From assembly GCA_022822685.1 (NCBI GenBank), contig JAJEAQ010000437.1:1-8494 (forward strand): DNA of 8,494 nt, written 5' to 3'. This document shows, piece after piece, positions 1 through 8,050 of the stretch. Each line of letters begins with the position of its first letter. The stretch's first letter is position 1. The translations under genes and the position numbers were made by a program. Below the pieces are notes generated by a model. The model saw nothing but the letters and a program-made list of their open reading frames with translations. It ran no database searches and was not told where the DNA came from. The stretch is from Trichodesmium sp. jk18x7bins.61. GTDB lineage: Bacteria; Cyanobacteriota; Cyanobacteriia; Cyanobacteriales; Microcoleaceae.

Positions 1-145
1 ACCAAAAGTTAAGGGCTGTTTGTGAGGCTGGAGCGGAATGATGGGAAACTGTCACCCACGGTTCAAAGGGGAGGGGAGAGGAGTGATTCTCGTTTTAGCT
101 AAAGCTACATGAAAGCTCCGACTGGGGTCGGCCACCTGACCAGAC
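1..145 (+). mobile_element. Group II intron, 3' end (partial, 3' boundary approximate)
   Basis: The left edge of the window appears to be the end of a group II intron, a self-splicing retroelement that moves with the help of an encoded reverse transcriptase/maturase. The key evidence is a 34-nt domain V-like hairpin at 31-64, starting GAGC and ending GGTTC around a GAAA-type loop. It is followed by a G-rich stretch and a short hairpin (GAGAG pairing with TTCTC, 76-91) where domain VI should lie. The maturase gene, if present, would be upstream of the window; a TAA at 10-12 could be its stop, but too little is visible to say. The downstream coding sequence (a DUF928 protein) lacks its N-terminal half, which fits insertion into that gene. 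The exact 3' splice site cannot be placed; it lies somewhere between about 95 and 150. A second small hairpin (CTGG 122-125 with CCAG 140-143) lies in the uncertain zone. Confidence 0.68.
31..64 (+). ncRNA. Group II intron domain V (degenerate)
   Basis: This 34-nt element has the length and end sequences of domain V, the catalytic core of group II introns. The AGC catalytic triad is visible at 32-34, and a GGGAAAC apical region at 43-49. The basal stem pairs G31-C64, A32-U63, G33-U62, C34-G61 and G36-C59, but G35 faces G60, where the family normally has a C-G pair, and A37-A38 also weaken the stem. Domain V is normally highly conserved, so these mismatches suggest a weakened or dead intron copy. 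The family identification rests on recalled consensus, not on a covariance search. Confidence 0.7.
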
Positions 146-564
146 TATATGATTGGACTAATAGAGTTACAGAACCAATGTACAAAACCAGCATATCTCT
201 ACCTAAGTCTGCTGGAATTGTGAAAGTCAGTTTACCAAAAACTGTTGCATTAAAACCTAATAATACTTACGTTTGGCACTTTGGCATAATTTGCGCTCCT
301 AACCAATGTAGTTTAGACTATTATGTCAATGGATGGTTACGACGTACTTCTCTAGCGCCAGAGGTAGAAGCTAAATTGACACAATTGCAGGAAGAACCAT
401 TAGAACAGGCTAGACTCTATGCTGAATCATCAGCTTGGAACGAAACTATCGCAATACTAGAAAAATATCGGGAAGCTTATCCTAATGCTTGGAAAGAACT
501 GTTAGAATCAGTAAGGCTAGGAGAAATTGCTGATAGTCAAGTCTTTGATGTTGTCAACAAATAG
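109..564 (+). pseudogene. DUF928 family protein, C-terminal part only (interrupted by a group II intron)
   Basis: This is the C-terminal portion of a DUF928 protein, a mainly cyanobacterial family of unknown function. Family-like blocks begin near residue 23 (EPMYKTSISLP), followed by AGIVKVSLP, then YVWHFGIIC (about residues 54-62), then YVNGWLRRTSL, and a helical tail with LYAESSAWNETIAILEK and WKELLESVRLGEIA. Full DUF928 proteins usually exceed 200 residues and begin with a signal peptide and a conserved N-terminal half; both are missing here. The ATG at 109 is probably only the first methionine in the open frame and not a true start, because it falls in or beside the end of the group II intron; the frame is open from 103. 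The true 3' exon probably starts near 140-155. The gene ends at TAG 562-564, 65 bases before the cyclase start, so the two were probably co-transcribed. If the intron no longer splices, the protein is lost. Confidence 0.72.
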
Positions 565-629
565 CAGCTACCACAAGGTAATAGCAATTGTTAAATTACC
601 TGAATAACAAATATACAGAGAAACCCTTA

Positions 630-2910
630 GTGAAATCTGATTATGATTCTCTAGGAGCAAGAGTTAAATTATTGATCTGGCAATGACACGGGGTTGGGAT
701 AACCACTCCCTGGGTAGCCATTTTAGTAATATTACTACGCCTAACCGGAATATTACAATTGTGGGAGTGGGGCACATTCGATTTTTATATACGGAATAGA
801 CCTTCATCAGCACAGGATAAAAAGATCGTAATTGTTGGTATTGATGAAGCAGATGTACATAGAGTAGGTCAAGCAATTCTGCCCGATGAAATATACGCCT
901 CGCTACTCACAAAACTCAAAGCGATGCAGCCGAGGGCTATTAGTAAAGATATTTACCAAGATTTACCAGTGAACCTCGGCCATGAGAAATTAGAAAAATT
1001 TTTTCAAGAGACGACTAATTTAGTCGGTATCCAGAAGGTAGTGGGTGATGAACGACGAGAAGGAGTAGCACCACCACCTGTTTTAGCAAAAAAAAGGACA
1101 AGTAGGAGCTAATGATGTACTTATTGATGCAGATAACCGAGTCCGAAGAGCTTTACTTTACTTAGAGAATCAACAAGGGGAAACTATCTATAGTTTTGGC
1201 CTTTACTTAGCACTGCTTTATTTAGATCAGGAAAATATTCAACCAAAAGGAGTAGAGGGAACTGATAATTGGCGCTTGGGAAATCAGTTATTTACTCCCT
1301 TTGAAGAAAATGATGGTAGTTATGTGAGAGCTGATGCAAGTGGCTATCAGATACTGCTCAACTATCGGGGGCAGACTGGTCATTTTGAAACAGTTTCTCT
1401 GACTGATATTCTTGAGGAGCGAGTACCTTCAGGTTGGGGGCGCGATCGCATCATTCTAATTGGTAAAGTGGGAGAAAGCTTCAACGATCTATTTTATACA
1501 CCTTATAGTAGTAGTTTGTTAGGCTTGTCACAACCAATGGCAGGAGTAGAAGTGCAAGCCAATTTAATTAGTCAAATTATTAGTGCAGCCCTCAATGAAC
1601 GTCCCTTAATTCAAACTTGGTCTGAGCCTCAAGAATGGTTATGGATTTTTATTTGGTCTGGAGTTGGAGCTACATTGACATGGCAGTGGCAAAATAAAAC
1701 AAAAAAATTTTTATCATTAACTTTATCTAAATATTTAACTTTAGAAGCTCTGATATTATTTGGTAGTACATATATTGCCTTGACTTTGGGGTGGTGGATT
1801 CCTGTTGTACCGCCTCTCTTAGCAATAGCAGGTAGTTCTTTTGCGATTACAGGTTATGCTGCTGGTACTGCTGGTGTGATGAGAAAAACCTTGGCCCGCT
1901 ATCTTTCCAATGAAATAGTTAGTAATTTATTAGAAAGTAAAGAAGGACTAAAAATAGGCGGTAAAAGGCAATGTATTACTATATTAACTTCTGATTTAAG
2001 GGGATTCACCGCTCTTTCAGAGCAACTATCTCCAGAAGATGTAGTAGAGATTATCAATACTTATCTCAAAGATATATTAAAAATTATTACTAAATATGGT
2101 GGCACTATTGATAAGCTGCTTGATGATGGAATAATGGTTCTTTTTGATGATCCTATTGTCAGGGAAGATGATGCCGAAAGAGCTGTAGCTTGCGCTTTGG
2201 AAATGCAATTAGAAATGGTTTCCATCAATAAAAAAATGAAATCTCTGGGATTGCCTACTTTAGAAATGGGTATTGGCATTAATACAGGGGATGCTGTAGT
2301 AGGTAATATTGGTTCTGAAGAACATACTGAGTATACTGCAATAGGTTGGGAAGTTAATTGGGCTTTTCGGATTGAAACTTATGCCACTGGGAATCAAATT
2401 TTGATTTCTAATGCTACCAAAGAAGCTGTTGGCATCTCAAAATTAAGAATAGATAGTAAAAAGGAAATTAAACCTAAAGGAATTAGTACTCCCATCAATA
2501 TTTATGAAGTAGGAGGTATTGGTGATAGTGGTAAATATAATCCGTTTTTACCTAAAGAAGAGGAAATATTATTGCCTTTAGAAAAGGCAATTCCTGTCTT
2601 TTATTTAATAGTAGAAGGTAAGCATATTAGTAATACTGTTTTTAAGGGAAATTTGGTCAGGCTTTCTCATCGAGGAGCAGAGATCGAGATGAATAAGTAT
2701 GCCTCAACGGATTTAATGCCATTACCTCATAGTAATATACAGCTTAATTTATTGAACCCTGACAACACATCATTTATGAGTGAACATATTTATGGGAAAG
2801 TATTAAAAGTACAAGAAGCATCAAAGACTTTTTATATCCGCTTTACTTTCAAGCCTACATCTGTTATTGGACAGCTTGATAGTTTACATCAATCTTCATC
2901 ACTTTTGTAA
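630..2910 (+). pseudogene. CHASE2-domain adenylate/guanylate cyclase with PilZ-like C-terminus, broken by a stop codon and a frameshift
   Basis: Reading from GTG 630 and repairing two lesions gives a 759-residue membrane cyclase, about the usual size for cyanobacterial CHASE2 cyclases. Order: transmembrane segment at about 22-43 (ITTPWVAILVILLRLTGIL); periplasmic CHASE2 sensor domain at about 50-335 (VIVGIDEADVHRVGQAILP, IILIGKVGESFNDLFYTPYSS); transmembrane helices at about 336-353, 370-386 and 390-410; class III cyclase domain at about 447-627; PilZ-like domain at about 649-743 (FKGNLVRLSHRGAEI). The cyclase domain keeps the metal-binding aspartates D455 (TSDLRGFT) and D499, substrate-binding K495 and T569, and transition-state residues N576 and R580, so it should make cAMP from ATP; adenylate specificity is inferred from the Lys/Thr pair. 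IGW at 571-573 replaces the common IGD. Lesions: TGA at 684-686 (codon 19, where relatives have a Trp in a WQW-like motif), and an A8 run at 1088-1095 with one A too many, which shifts frame 0 to frame 1. The GTG start fits the frame but has no clear ribosome binding site. Confidence 0.88.
1442..1449. repeat. HIP1 octamer GCGATCGC
   Basis: This is a perfect HIP1 palindrome inside the cyclase gene. HIP1 is strongly over-represented in many cyanobacterial genomes and supports the taxonomic placement. Confidence 0.9.
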
Positions 2911-3168
2911 TGAAGATAGCAAAAACATACCATATGGGTTTGAGTATAGAGTCGAAATTCAGATAAGAATATTAAGAATAGCTATTACTACTTTTCTAGC
3001 TACTGGTGTTCAAAAATCAACAGAAATAGTGGGAGACTCAAACCCTCTTCTAATAGTACTTTTGCCTTTCGAGCCTACCCATTCCCTTGCCCCTTTCGTC
3101 GACGCGGGATCTCGGCGCTCTTGCCTGTTCCCTCAAGCTATCCCGAAGGAAGTTGAAGTTTTTTATAA

Positions 3169-3192
3169 CTATACCAGCGCGAAGCGCTATAG
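3169..3192. repeat. Short palindromic repeat (AGCGC-GAA-GCGCT hairpin)
   Basis: AGCGC at 3176-3180 and GCGCT at 3184-3188 form a perfect 5-bp stem around a GAA loop. The stem is extended by CTAT (3169-3172) pairing with ATAG (3189-3192) across a short internal bulge. GCGAAGCGCT-type hairpins are common interspersed repeats between genes of Nostoc-like cyanobacteria. No T-tract follows directly, so it is not a standard terminator. Confidence 0.65.
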
Positions 3193-3202
3193 CTATCATA
3201 AA

Positions 3203-3277
3203 GTAGGTTGGTAAAGTGAGAGGAAACTAAAAAAAACATACATGATGTTGGGTTTCGGGTGACTCAATCCAACCTAC
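3203..3277. repeat. Imperfect long inverted repeat, MITE-like (GTAGGTTGG...CCAACCTAC)
   Basis: A 9-bp perfect terminal inverted repeat, GTAGGTTGG (3203-3211) and CCAACCTAC (3269-3277), encloses an inner pair, GAAAC (3223-3227) and GTTTC (3252-3256), giving an imperfect hairpin of about 75 nt with an A-rich loop. The right half (TGTTGGGTTTCG ... CAATCCAACCTACA) resembles the TTGGGTTTCG/CAACCTACA repeats scattered through Nostoc and Anabaena intergenic DNA. It is too short to encode a transposase; if mobile, it would need one supplied in trans. Confidence 0.6.
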
Positions 3278-3360
3278 ACAATCCCATTTTTGATTAATAA
3301 GTATTCAACGGAATATAATATAAATTAAGCAGTGCATCGCAACGAAATACCAATATTTTT

Positions 3361-3390
3361 TTAACGGGAACTAAGTGGAGTTGCTATAAT
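3361..3390 (+). promoter_or_regulatory. Possible sigma-70-type promoter of tpsA
   Basis: A perfect TATAAT at 3385-3390 lies 40 bases before the tpsA ATG. An 18-bp spacer separates it from TTAACG (3361-3366), which matches four of six bases of the TTGACA consensus. In this AT-rich spacer a chance match is possible; the position upstream of the first long coding region after a 519-base gap is the main support. Confidence 0.4.
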
Positions 3391-4876
3391 TATTAGTTTA
3401 GTAACTTTAACTATATTAATTAGATAACTATGAAATTAAAATCTCTGCTGGTTTAGCTCAGTTCCACATCTGGAATCGGGCTAATTTTACCTACCTTATT
3501 TTGCCAAAGCCTGGGAAATGCTCAAATAATTCCAGACGGGACACTAGGCAAAGAAAACTCAGTAATTAAAAGGGTTGACCAAATCAAAGCACAAATTGAA
3601 GGTGGAGCAGTCAGAGGGTCGAATTTATTTCACAGTTTCCAAGAATTTAATATAGGGGAAAGAAAAAGCGTTTATTTTTTGAATCCAGCAGGTATTGAAA
3701 ATATACTAACCAGAATAACAGGTAATAACTCTAGCAATATTTTAGGAAAATTAGGAGTATTAGGAGAAGCAAATTTATTTCTAGTCAATCCTAACGGAAT
3801 TTTCTTCGGACCTAATGCTAGTTTAGCTCTTCGAGGTTCATTTATTGCGACAACAGTCAATGAAATTAGGTCAGGAGAAAATGGAGTATTTAGTGCTGCT
3901 CATCCTGGAAATAGTAACTTATTATCAGTAGAGCCTTCAGCGTTATTTTTTAATCAATTAGCAACTCAAGCTAGAGGAAATATTGTTAATCAACCAACCT
4001 ATGAAAAAGTAGTAGGTTTGCAAGTATCAGAAGGAGAAACTATAGAGTTTGTAGGAATAAATGTTGTCATTGATGGTGGAAAAATGGTAACAAAACAAGG
4101 CAGAATAGAATTAGGTAGTGTAGGAGATAGCAGTTTAGTCAGGTTAGATAATACAGAGAATAATTATGCCTTGAATTATTCTGAAGTAGAAAATTTTGAG
4201 AATATACAAATCAACAATGCTGTTGTAGATGTGAGTGGAAAAGGCAGTGGCGACATTTCAATACAAGGAAGAGGGGTGAGTGTCACAGAAGGTACAACTG
4301 TTATTGCTAACACTTTAGCTGCTCAACCAGGGGGCTCTATTTCATTGAACGCTGCTGAGTTATTAGAAATAAATGGCAGTTTTGTGGATGCCGATGTGAG
4401 TGTTGATGCACCACTGCCTGTTGCAACTGTGACAGTAAATACTCCACATCTAACACTCACAAATGGAGGACAGATTAGTACAGCTACATTTGGTGCGGGT
4501 GCAAGTGGTGAATTGAAAGTGAATGCTAATCAGATTGAAGTGATTGGTGTGTCAGCAGATGGTCTAAATCTTAGTGGTTTATTTACAGATGTGTTAAATG
4601 GAGCAACAGGCACTGGTGGAGACATAATTATTAATACCCAAACCTTGAAACTATGGAATGGGGGACAACTAGGAGCGAACGTTTTCGGTGCTGGGCAAGG
4701 TGGTAATTTAACTGTCAACGCTAGGGAAATTGAAGCTATTGGCACTATTGCATTTTAAGCTACACTTCCTCAACAAGAACTACTTTTACAAGCCCTGGGT
4801 GGTCAGTTTCCTAGTGCAGTATTGGCGATAGTTATACCAGAAGCAACAGGAAATAGTGGTAAATTAATAGTTAATA

Positions 4877-4884
4877 GCGATCGC
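4877..4884. repeat. HIP1 octamer GCGATCGC
   Basis: A perfect HIP1 palindrome within a tpsA repeat unit, encoding part of a SDRI segment. Confidence 0.9.
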
Positions 4885-5289
4885 ATCGTCTTACGAGAAG
4901 GGGCGCAAATAGGAGCAGGGACATTTTGCCCAGGCAACAGTGGAGAATTAGCAGTGCAGGCAACTGAGATTGAAGCTAGCGGTACTTCTTTAGACGGGTT
5001 GTTACCAAGTAGTTTCTTTACATCAGTGCTATTTGGAGCCAGAGGCCAAGGTGGAAAGATCACAATTTACACTCAAAATTTAACCCTAAAAGATGGGGGC
5101 AAGTTAGAGTCGGAACTTCTGGCGAGGGAAGAAGTGGAGATGTAACAGTAACAGCAGCAGATATCGAAGTCACTGGTAGCTCTGCAAATGGTCGATTTAT
5201 TAGTAAGATTCAAGCCTCTGTGGAAGATTTATCAGACCTAGTTCCTGGGGCTATTGGTAGTAGAGACGGTGGCAAAATTTTAATTAATA

Positions 5290-5297
5290 GCGATCGC
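5290..5297. repeat. HIP1 octamer GCGATCGC
   Basis: A perfect HIP1 palindrome at the equivalent place (SDRL) of another tpsA repeat unit, so it may have been copied with the repeat or be independently maintained. Confidence 0.9.
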
Positions 5298-6778
5298 CTC
5301 ACGATCAAAAATGGAGCCGAAGTTAGTGCCAGTACTTTTGGTCAAGGGCAAGGTGGAAATATACAAATCAATGCTACGGATGTAGAAATTAGTAACAGTT
5401 TCATTAATGCTAGTGCTAATAGGAATAAGAACACATTCAGTACAGGAGATGGAGGAAATATAGAAATTAATGCCCAAAGTCTAAGACTGACAGAAGGAGG
5501 CTTAATAGTAGCATCGACTGCCAGTGAAGGGAGAGGGGGAATATTGCAGTTAATGCCACTGAAATAGAAGCAATAGGTCTTTCACCAGACGGGCAGTTTG
5601 TGAGTGGTATTAGTACTGAAGTAGCAGTGGGATCGACAGGAAACGGAGGTAACTTAACAATAGACACCGAACGTCTTATATTGAGAGATGGAGGAATAAT
5701 TCAAGCCGCAGTGTTTAGCTCTGGCCAAGGAGGAAATATCACAGTAAATGCGACTGATATAGAGTTATCTGGTAATGCTGTAAGTGAGAATTTATTCCCG
5801 GAAATATCACCCCTAATCCAGAGCTTAAGCGGTCAAGTTCCCAGTGGCATCTTAACAACTGTTGTGGGTGCAACAGGAAATGGAGGAAACGTGCTCGTAA
5901 ATACTCAAAGTCTACAACTCAAAGACGGAGCATTAATAGGTAGTGGCACATTTGGTGCAGATCAAAGTGGAGATTTGACAGTCACAGCTACAGAAATTGA
6001 CATGAATGGTACTACTCCCAGTGGTCAACTTCCGAGTAGTTTGTTTACTTCAGTTTGATCAAATGCAACAGGCAATGGGGGAAATTTAACTATTGACACT
6101 GATCGCTTAATCCTCAGAAACGGATCACAAGTGAGAGCAGGTACATCTGGTTTGGGCAAAAGTGGATATCTGACGCTACGTGCAACTGAAATTGAACTGA
6201 TTGGTCGTTCTAATGATGGTAGACTCCCTAGTAGTATCCTTGCCAGTGTGGAAAATTTGGAAGATTTGTCTCTTGGTGTAGGTAGGGGAGATGGTGGCAA
6301 CGCCTTCATTGAAACAGAACGTTTAACAATTTTAGATGGAGCTGAAGTCAGCGCCAGCACATTTGGAGATGGCAGAGCCGGAAATTTGACGATTAATGCA
6401 ACTGAAAGTATTACTCTATCTGGAGTAAATTCAATTTCTGGAGACTCCAGCGCGATTACTGCTAGCACTGAGTTAGGAGCAACACAAGATGGAGGTAGTC
6501 TAAATATTACTACTCCTAATCTGAATTTGATCAATGCTGCTGTTGTGACGGCCAGAAGTCGGAGTAACTTTTCCGGTGGTAGTATTACCTTGAATGTAGA
6601 TACTCTGAACCTCACCAGTGGCGCTCAAATCTTGACCTCTAGTTTTAGTGATGGCGATGCGGGAACTATTACGATTCATTCTGACTCACCTATTACTCTA
6701 TCTGGCAGCGATATCAGTTTTAAAGACCGAGTAGCCCAATTTCCTGGGGAAAATATTGACACAGATGGAGCCGAAACA

Positions 6779-6786
6779 GCGATCGC
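6779..6786. repeat. HIP1 octamer GCGATCGC
   Basis: A perfect HIP1 palindrome in the C-terminal third of tpsA, outside the main repeats. Confidence 0.9.
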
Positions 6787-7685
6787 TTCTCGTTCTCGTG
6801 GTAATGGTAATGCTGGCTCTGTCACCATCAATACACCACAATTGAGAGTAGAAGGCCAGGGTAGCATCACTGTCAGTAGTTCTGGCAGTGAAGTAGCAGG
6901 TTCTCTTAATATTAATGCCCCATCTATTCAACTGAATAATGGTACTCCCAGCACTGAAACTGCGGCCGGAAACCAGGGCAACATTACTCTACAAGCTTCT
7001 GAAATTAAGTTAGAAAATAATAGTGCAATTACCACCAATGCCACCAATACTGCCACAGGTGGGGATATTAATATTGATGCTAAATTCATCATCGGCTTAG
7101 ACAACAGCAGTATTAGTGCTAATGCTGTAGAAGGTAGAGGTGCTAATATTTCCATTAATGCAGAGGGAGTATTTCTGGACAATAGTAGTCAAATTGCTGC
7201 TACCTCTGCTTTAGGTATTGATGGTACAGTAAACCTCAATACTCAAGTATATCCCACTCAGGGAGTGGTAAGATTATCCACAAAAGTAATTGATGCCCAG
7301 TCATTAGTGGCGCAAAATTTATGTACGTTAACCCAAGCACAAAAAGAGGGTAGCTCGCTTGTAATTACAGGTAGAGGTGGTCTACCGCCAGCTCCCACTC
7401 AACAATTGACAGTATTAAGAGGAACAGTGGGATGGGAAGAAAACACAAACATGGAGAAACAGGGAGACACAGGAATTTTAACTTCTGATCATAAACAACC
7501 AGTAAAAATTTACCATCGACAAGAAACTCAAAATTTACCAGAAATTCATCAGGCTCAAGGTTGGGTAATGACTGAAAAAGGTACAGTTAAGCCGACATCT
7601 GCCTCGACTATCCTTAATTCAGCTAATCCACAATTGCTCCATCCTAGTTGCTATCTTTTTACTGATGATACCTCAGTCACCCTTG

Positions 7686-7693
7686 GCGATCGC
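7686..7693. repeat. HIP1 octamer GCGATCGC
   Basis: A perfect HIP1 palindrome close to the tpsA stop codon. Confidence 0.9.
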
Positions 7694-7735
7694 TTACCTC
7701 CTAAAAAGTTTTCATTTCACCAAGCAAAACACTGA

Positions 7736-8050
7736 AAGCTACAGTTGTTATATGATCCTGGTTTGTAGTTGGGCTTTAGCCTCTCATTCCAATATAGGAC
7801 TAAAGCCCAACTACGAACAAACTTGATATCAATTTCATAATTTCAAATTATTTTCTGGATTTGATCTGAGGAAAATAGATAAAAAAATAAGCATAACTAT
7901 GGATAAAATAACCCAATTAAGGGTGACTCATACACCCATAAAAAATTATTTTGGGTATTAAAAGCCAAGCATGAAAGGAAAATATAAAAGAAATTTTATA
8001 ACTTTGATGGGCAATTTTTTTTTGCTCAGAAAAATCCTCAACCTCCGAAT
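7736..8050. other. Non-coding spacer between tpsA and tpsB
   Basis: This 315-base AT-rich spacer holds a strong inverted repeat at 7761-7820 and two weak GGGT/ACCC pairs (ACCC 7911-7914 with GGGT 7921-7924; ACCCA 7934-7938 with TGGGT 7952-7956). From 7971 a short frame of 27 codons starts at ATG and stops at TGA 8052-8054. It overlaps the likely N-terminus of tpsB in another frame and passes through a T9 run at 8015-8023, so it may be a shifted 5' end of tpsB and not a separate gene. No convincing promoter was picked out. Confidence 0.6.
7761..7820. repeat. Inverted repeat with 14-bp perfect arms, possible transcription-ending hairpin
   Basis: TAGTTGGGCTTTAG (7766-7779) is perfectly complementary to CTAAAGCCCAACTA (7800-7813). 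The stem extends inward by CCT/AGG across a bulged A and outward by GTTTG (7761-7765) pairing with CAAAC past a CGAA bulge. GGGCTTTAG/CTAAAGCCC hairpins are familiar interspersed repeats between cyanobacterial genes. It starts 26 bases after the tpsA stop and could slow or end transcription, but no T-tract follows, so a standard intrinsic terminator is not supported. Confidence 0.75.

Larger units (their letters stand above)
2911..3429. other. Non-coding spacer between the cyclase and tpsA
   Basis: These 519 bases hold no convincing gene. A 115-codon open frame covering 2867-3214 begins inside the cyclase in another frame, and its translation is low-complexity with no recognisable family. The stretch 3065-3145 is locally richer in C and G (CCCATTCCCTTGCCCC, TCGACGCGGGATCTCGGCGC, TGCCTGTTCCCTC) and resembles the short CCCTTTCCC-type repeat debris common between cyanobacterial genes. 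It is followed by two palindromic elements (3169-3192 and 3203-3277), then an AT-rich stretch carrying a possible promoter at 3361-3390. No clear Rho-independent terminator follows the cyclase stop. Confidence 0.7.
4438..6420 (+). repeat. Degenerate tandem protein-coding repeats of about 190-240 bp in tpsA
   Basis: About ten copies of a unit encode GNGGNLTIDT-x-LILRDGA, then AGTFGxGQGGNLTVNATEIE-x-SG, then often LPSSLFTSV. Unit starts, counted from the GGN/GGK motif, lie near 4612, 4849, 5044, 5254, 5443, 5637, 5874, 6069 and 6285, with a further partial copy at 4438. They predict turns of a right-handed beta-helix stalk. The copies differ too much at DNA level to be a CRISPR or a recent expansion. 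Both frameshifts and two of the three stops of tpsA fall inside this region, and reading through them restores the repeat register exactly. Confidence 0.85.
3430..7735 (+). pseudogene. Two-partner-secretion exoprotein (TpsA; filamentous haemagglutinin N-terminal domain), broken by three stops and two frameshifts
   Basis: Repairing five lesions gives a continuous 1435-residue secreted beta-helix protein of the cyanobacterial filamentous haemagglutinin type. Residues 1-31 form a signal peptide (hydrophobic core GIGLILPTLF, likely cleavage after NA). The TPS secretion domain covers about 34-160, with NLFHSFQEFNIGE, NPAGI at 85-89 and the hallmark NPNGIFFGPNASL at 120-132. The middle is about ten repeats of 63-80 residues (NGGNLTIDTERLILRDGA, AGTFGxGQGG, NATEIE). 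The C-terminus has LVAQNLC, VITGRGGLPP (1312-1321) and QAQGWV, typical of full-length cyanobacterial members. Lesions: TAG 3454-3456 (codon 9, in the signal peptide); TAA 4756-4758 (codon 443, Q by context); one base lost at the G5 run 5095-5099 (frame 1 to 0); one base lost near 5535-5542 (frame 0 to 2); TGA 6056-6058 (codon 877). After secretion through its TpsB partner it would sit on the cell surface or be released, probably for adhesion. ATG 3430 is chosen because the signal peptide follows in frame. No Shine-Dalgarno sequence is seen. Confidence 0.9.

Noticed and set aside
2867..3214. A 115-codon open frame on the + strand after the cyclase.
   Set aside because: It starts inside the cyclase in a different frame, crosses a palindromic repeat, and has no recognisable domain or start signal.
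3679..6131. Separate small secreted proteins starting at 3679, 4822, 5220, 5600 and 6131.
   Set aside because: They join into one TpsA protein once single stops and one-base shifts are repaired, and none has its own signal peptide.
4438..6420. Regular repeats that might suggest CRISPR or satellite DNA.
   Set aside because: Repeat units are long, diverged and protein-coding, with period and motif conserved at the amino-acid level.
6025..6615. A 196-codon open frame on the minus strand.
   Set aside because: It is antisense to tpsA repeats; its apparent internal repetition simply mirrors the repeats on the coding strand.
7761..7820. Annotation of the hairpin as a standard Rho-independent terminator.
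   Set aside because: The stem is strong, but it is followed by ACTTGATATC without a T-tract.
3257..7930. The shared 10-mer GGGTGACTCA at 3258 and 7921 as a possible operator pair or attachment sites.
   Set aside because: Several 10-base matches are expected by chance in a window of this size, and no symmetry or further flanking identity supports it.
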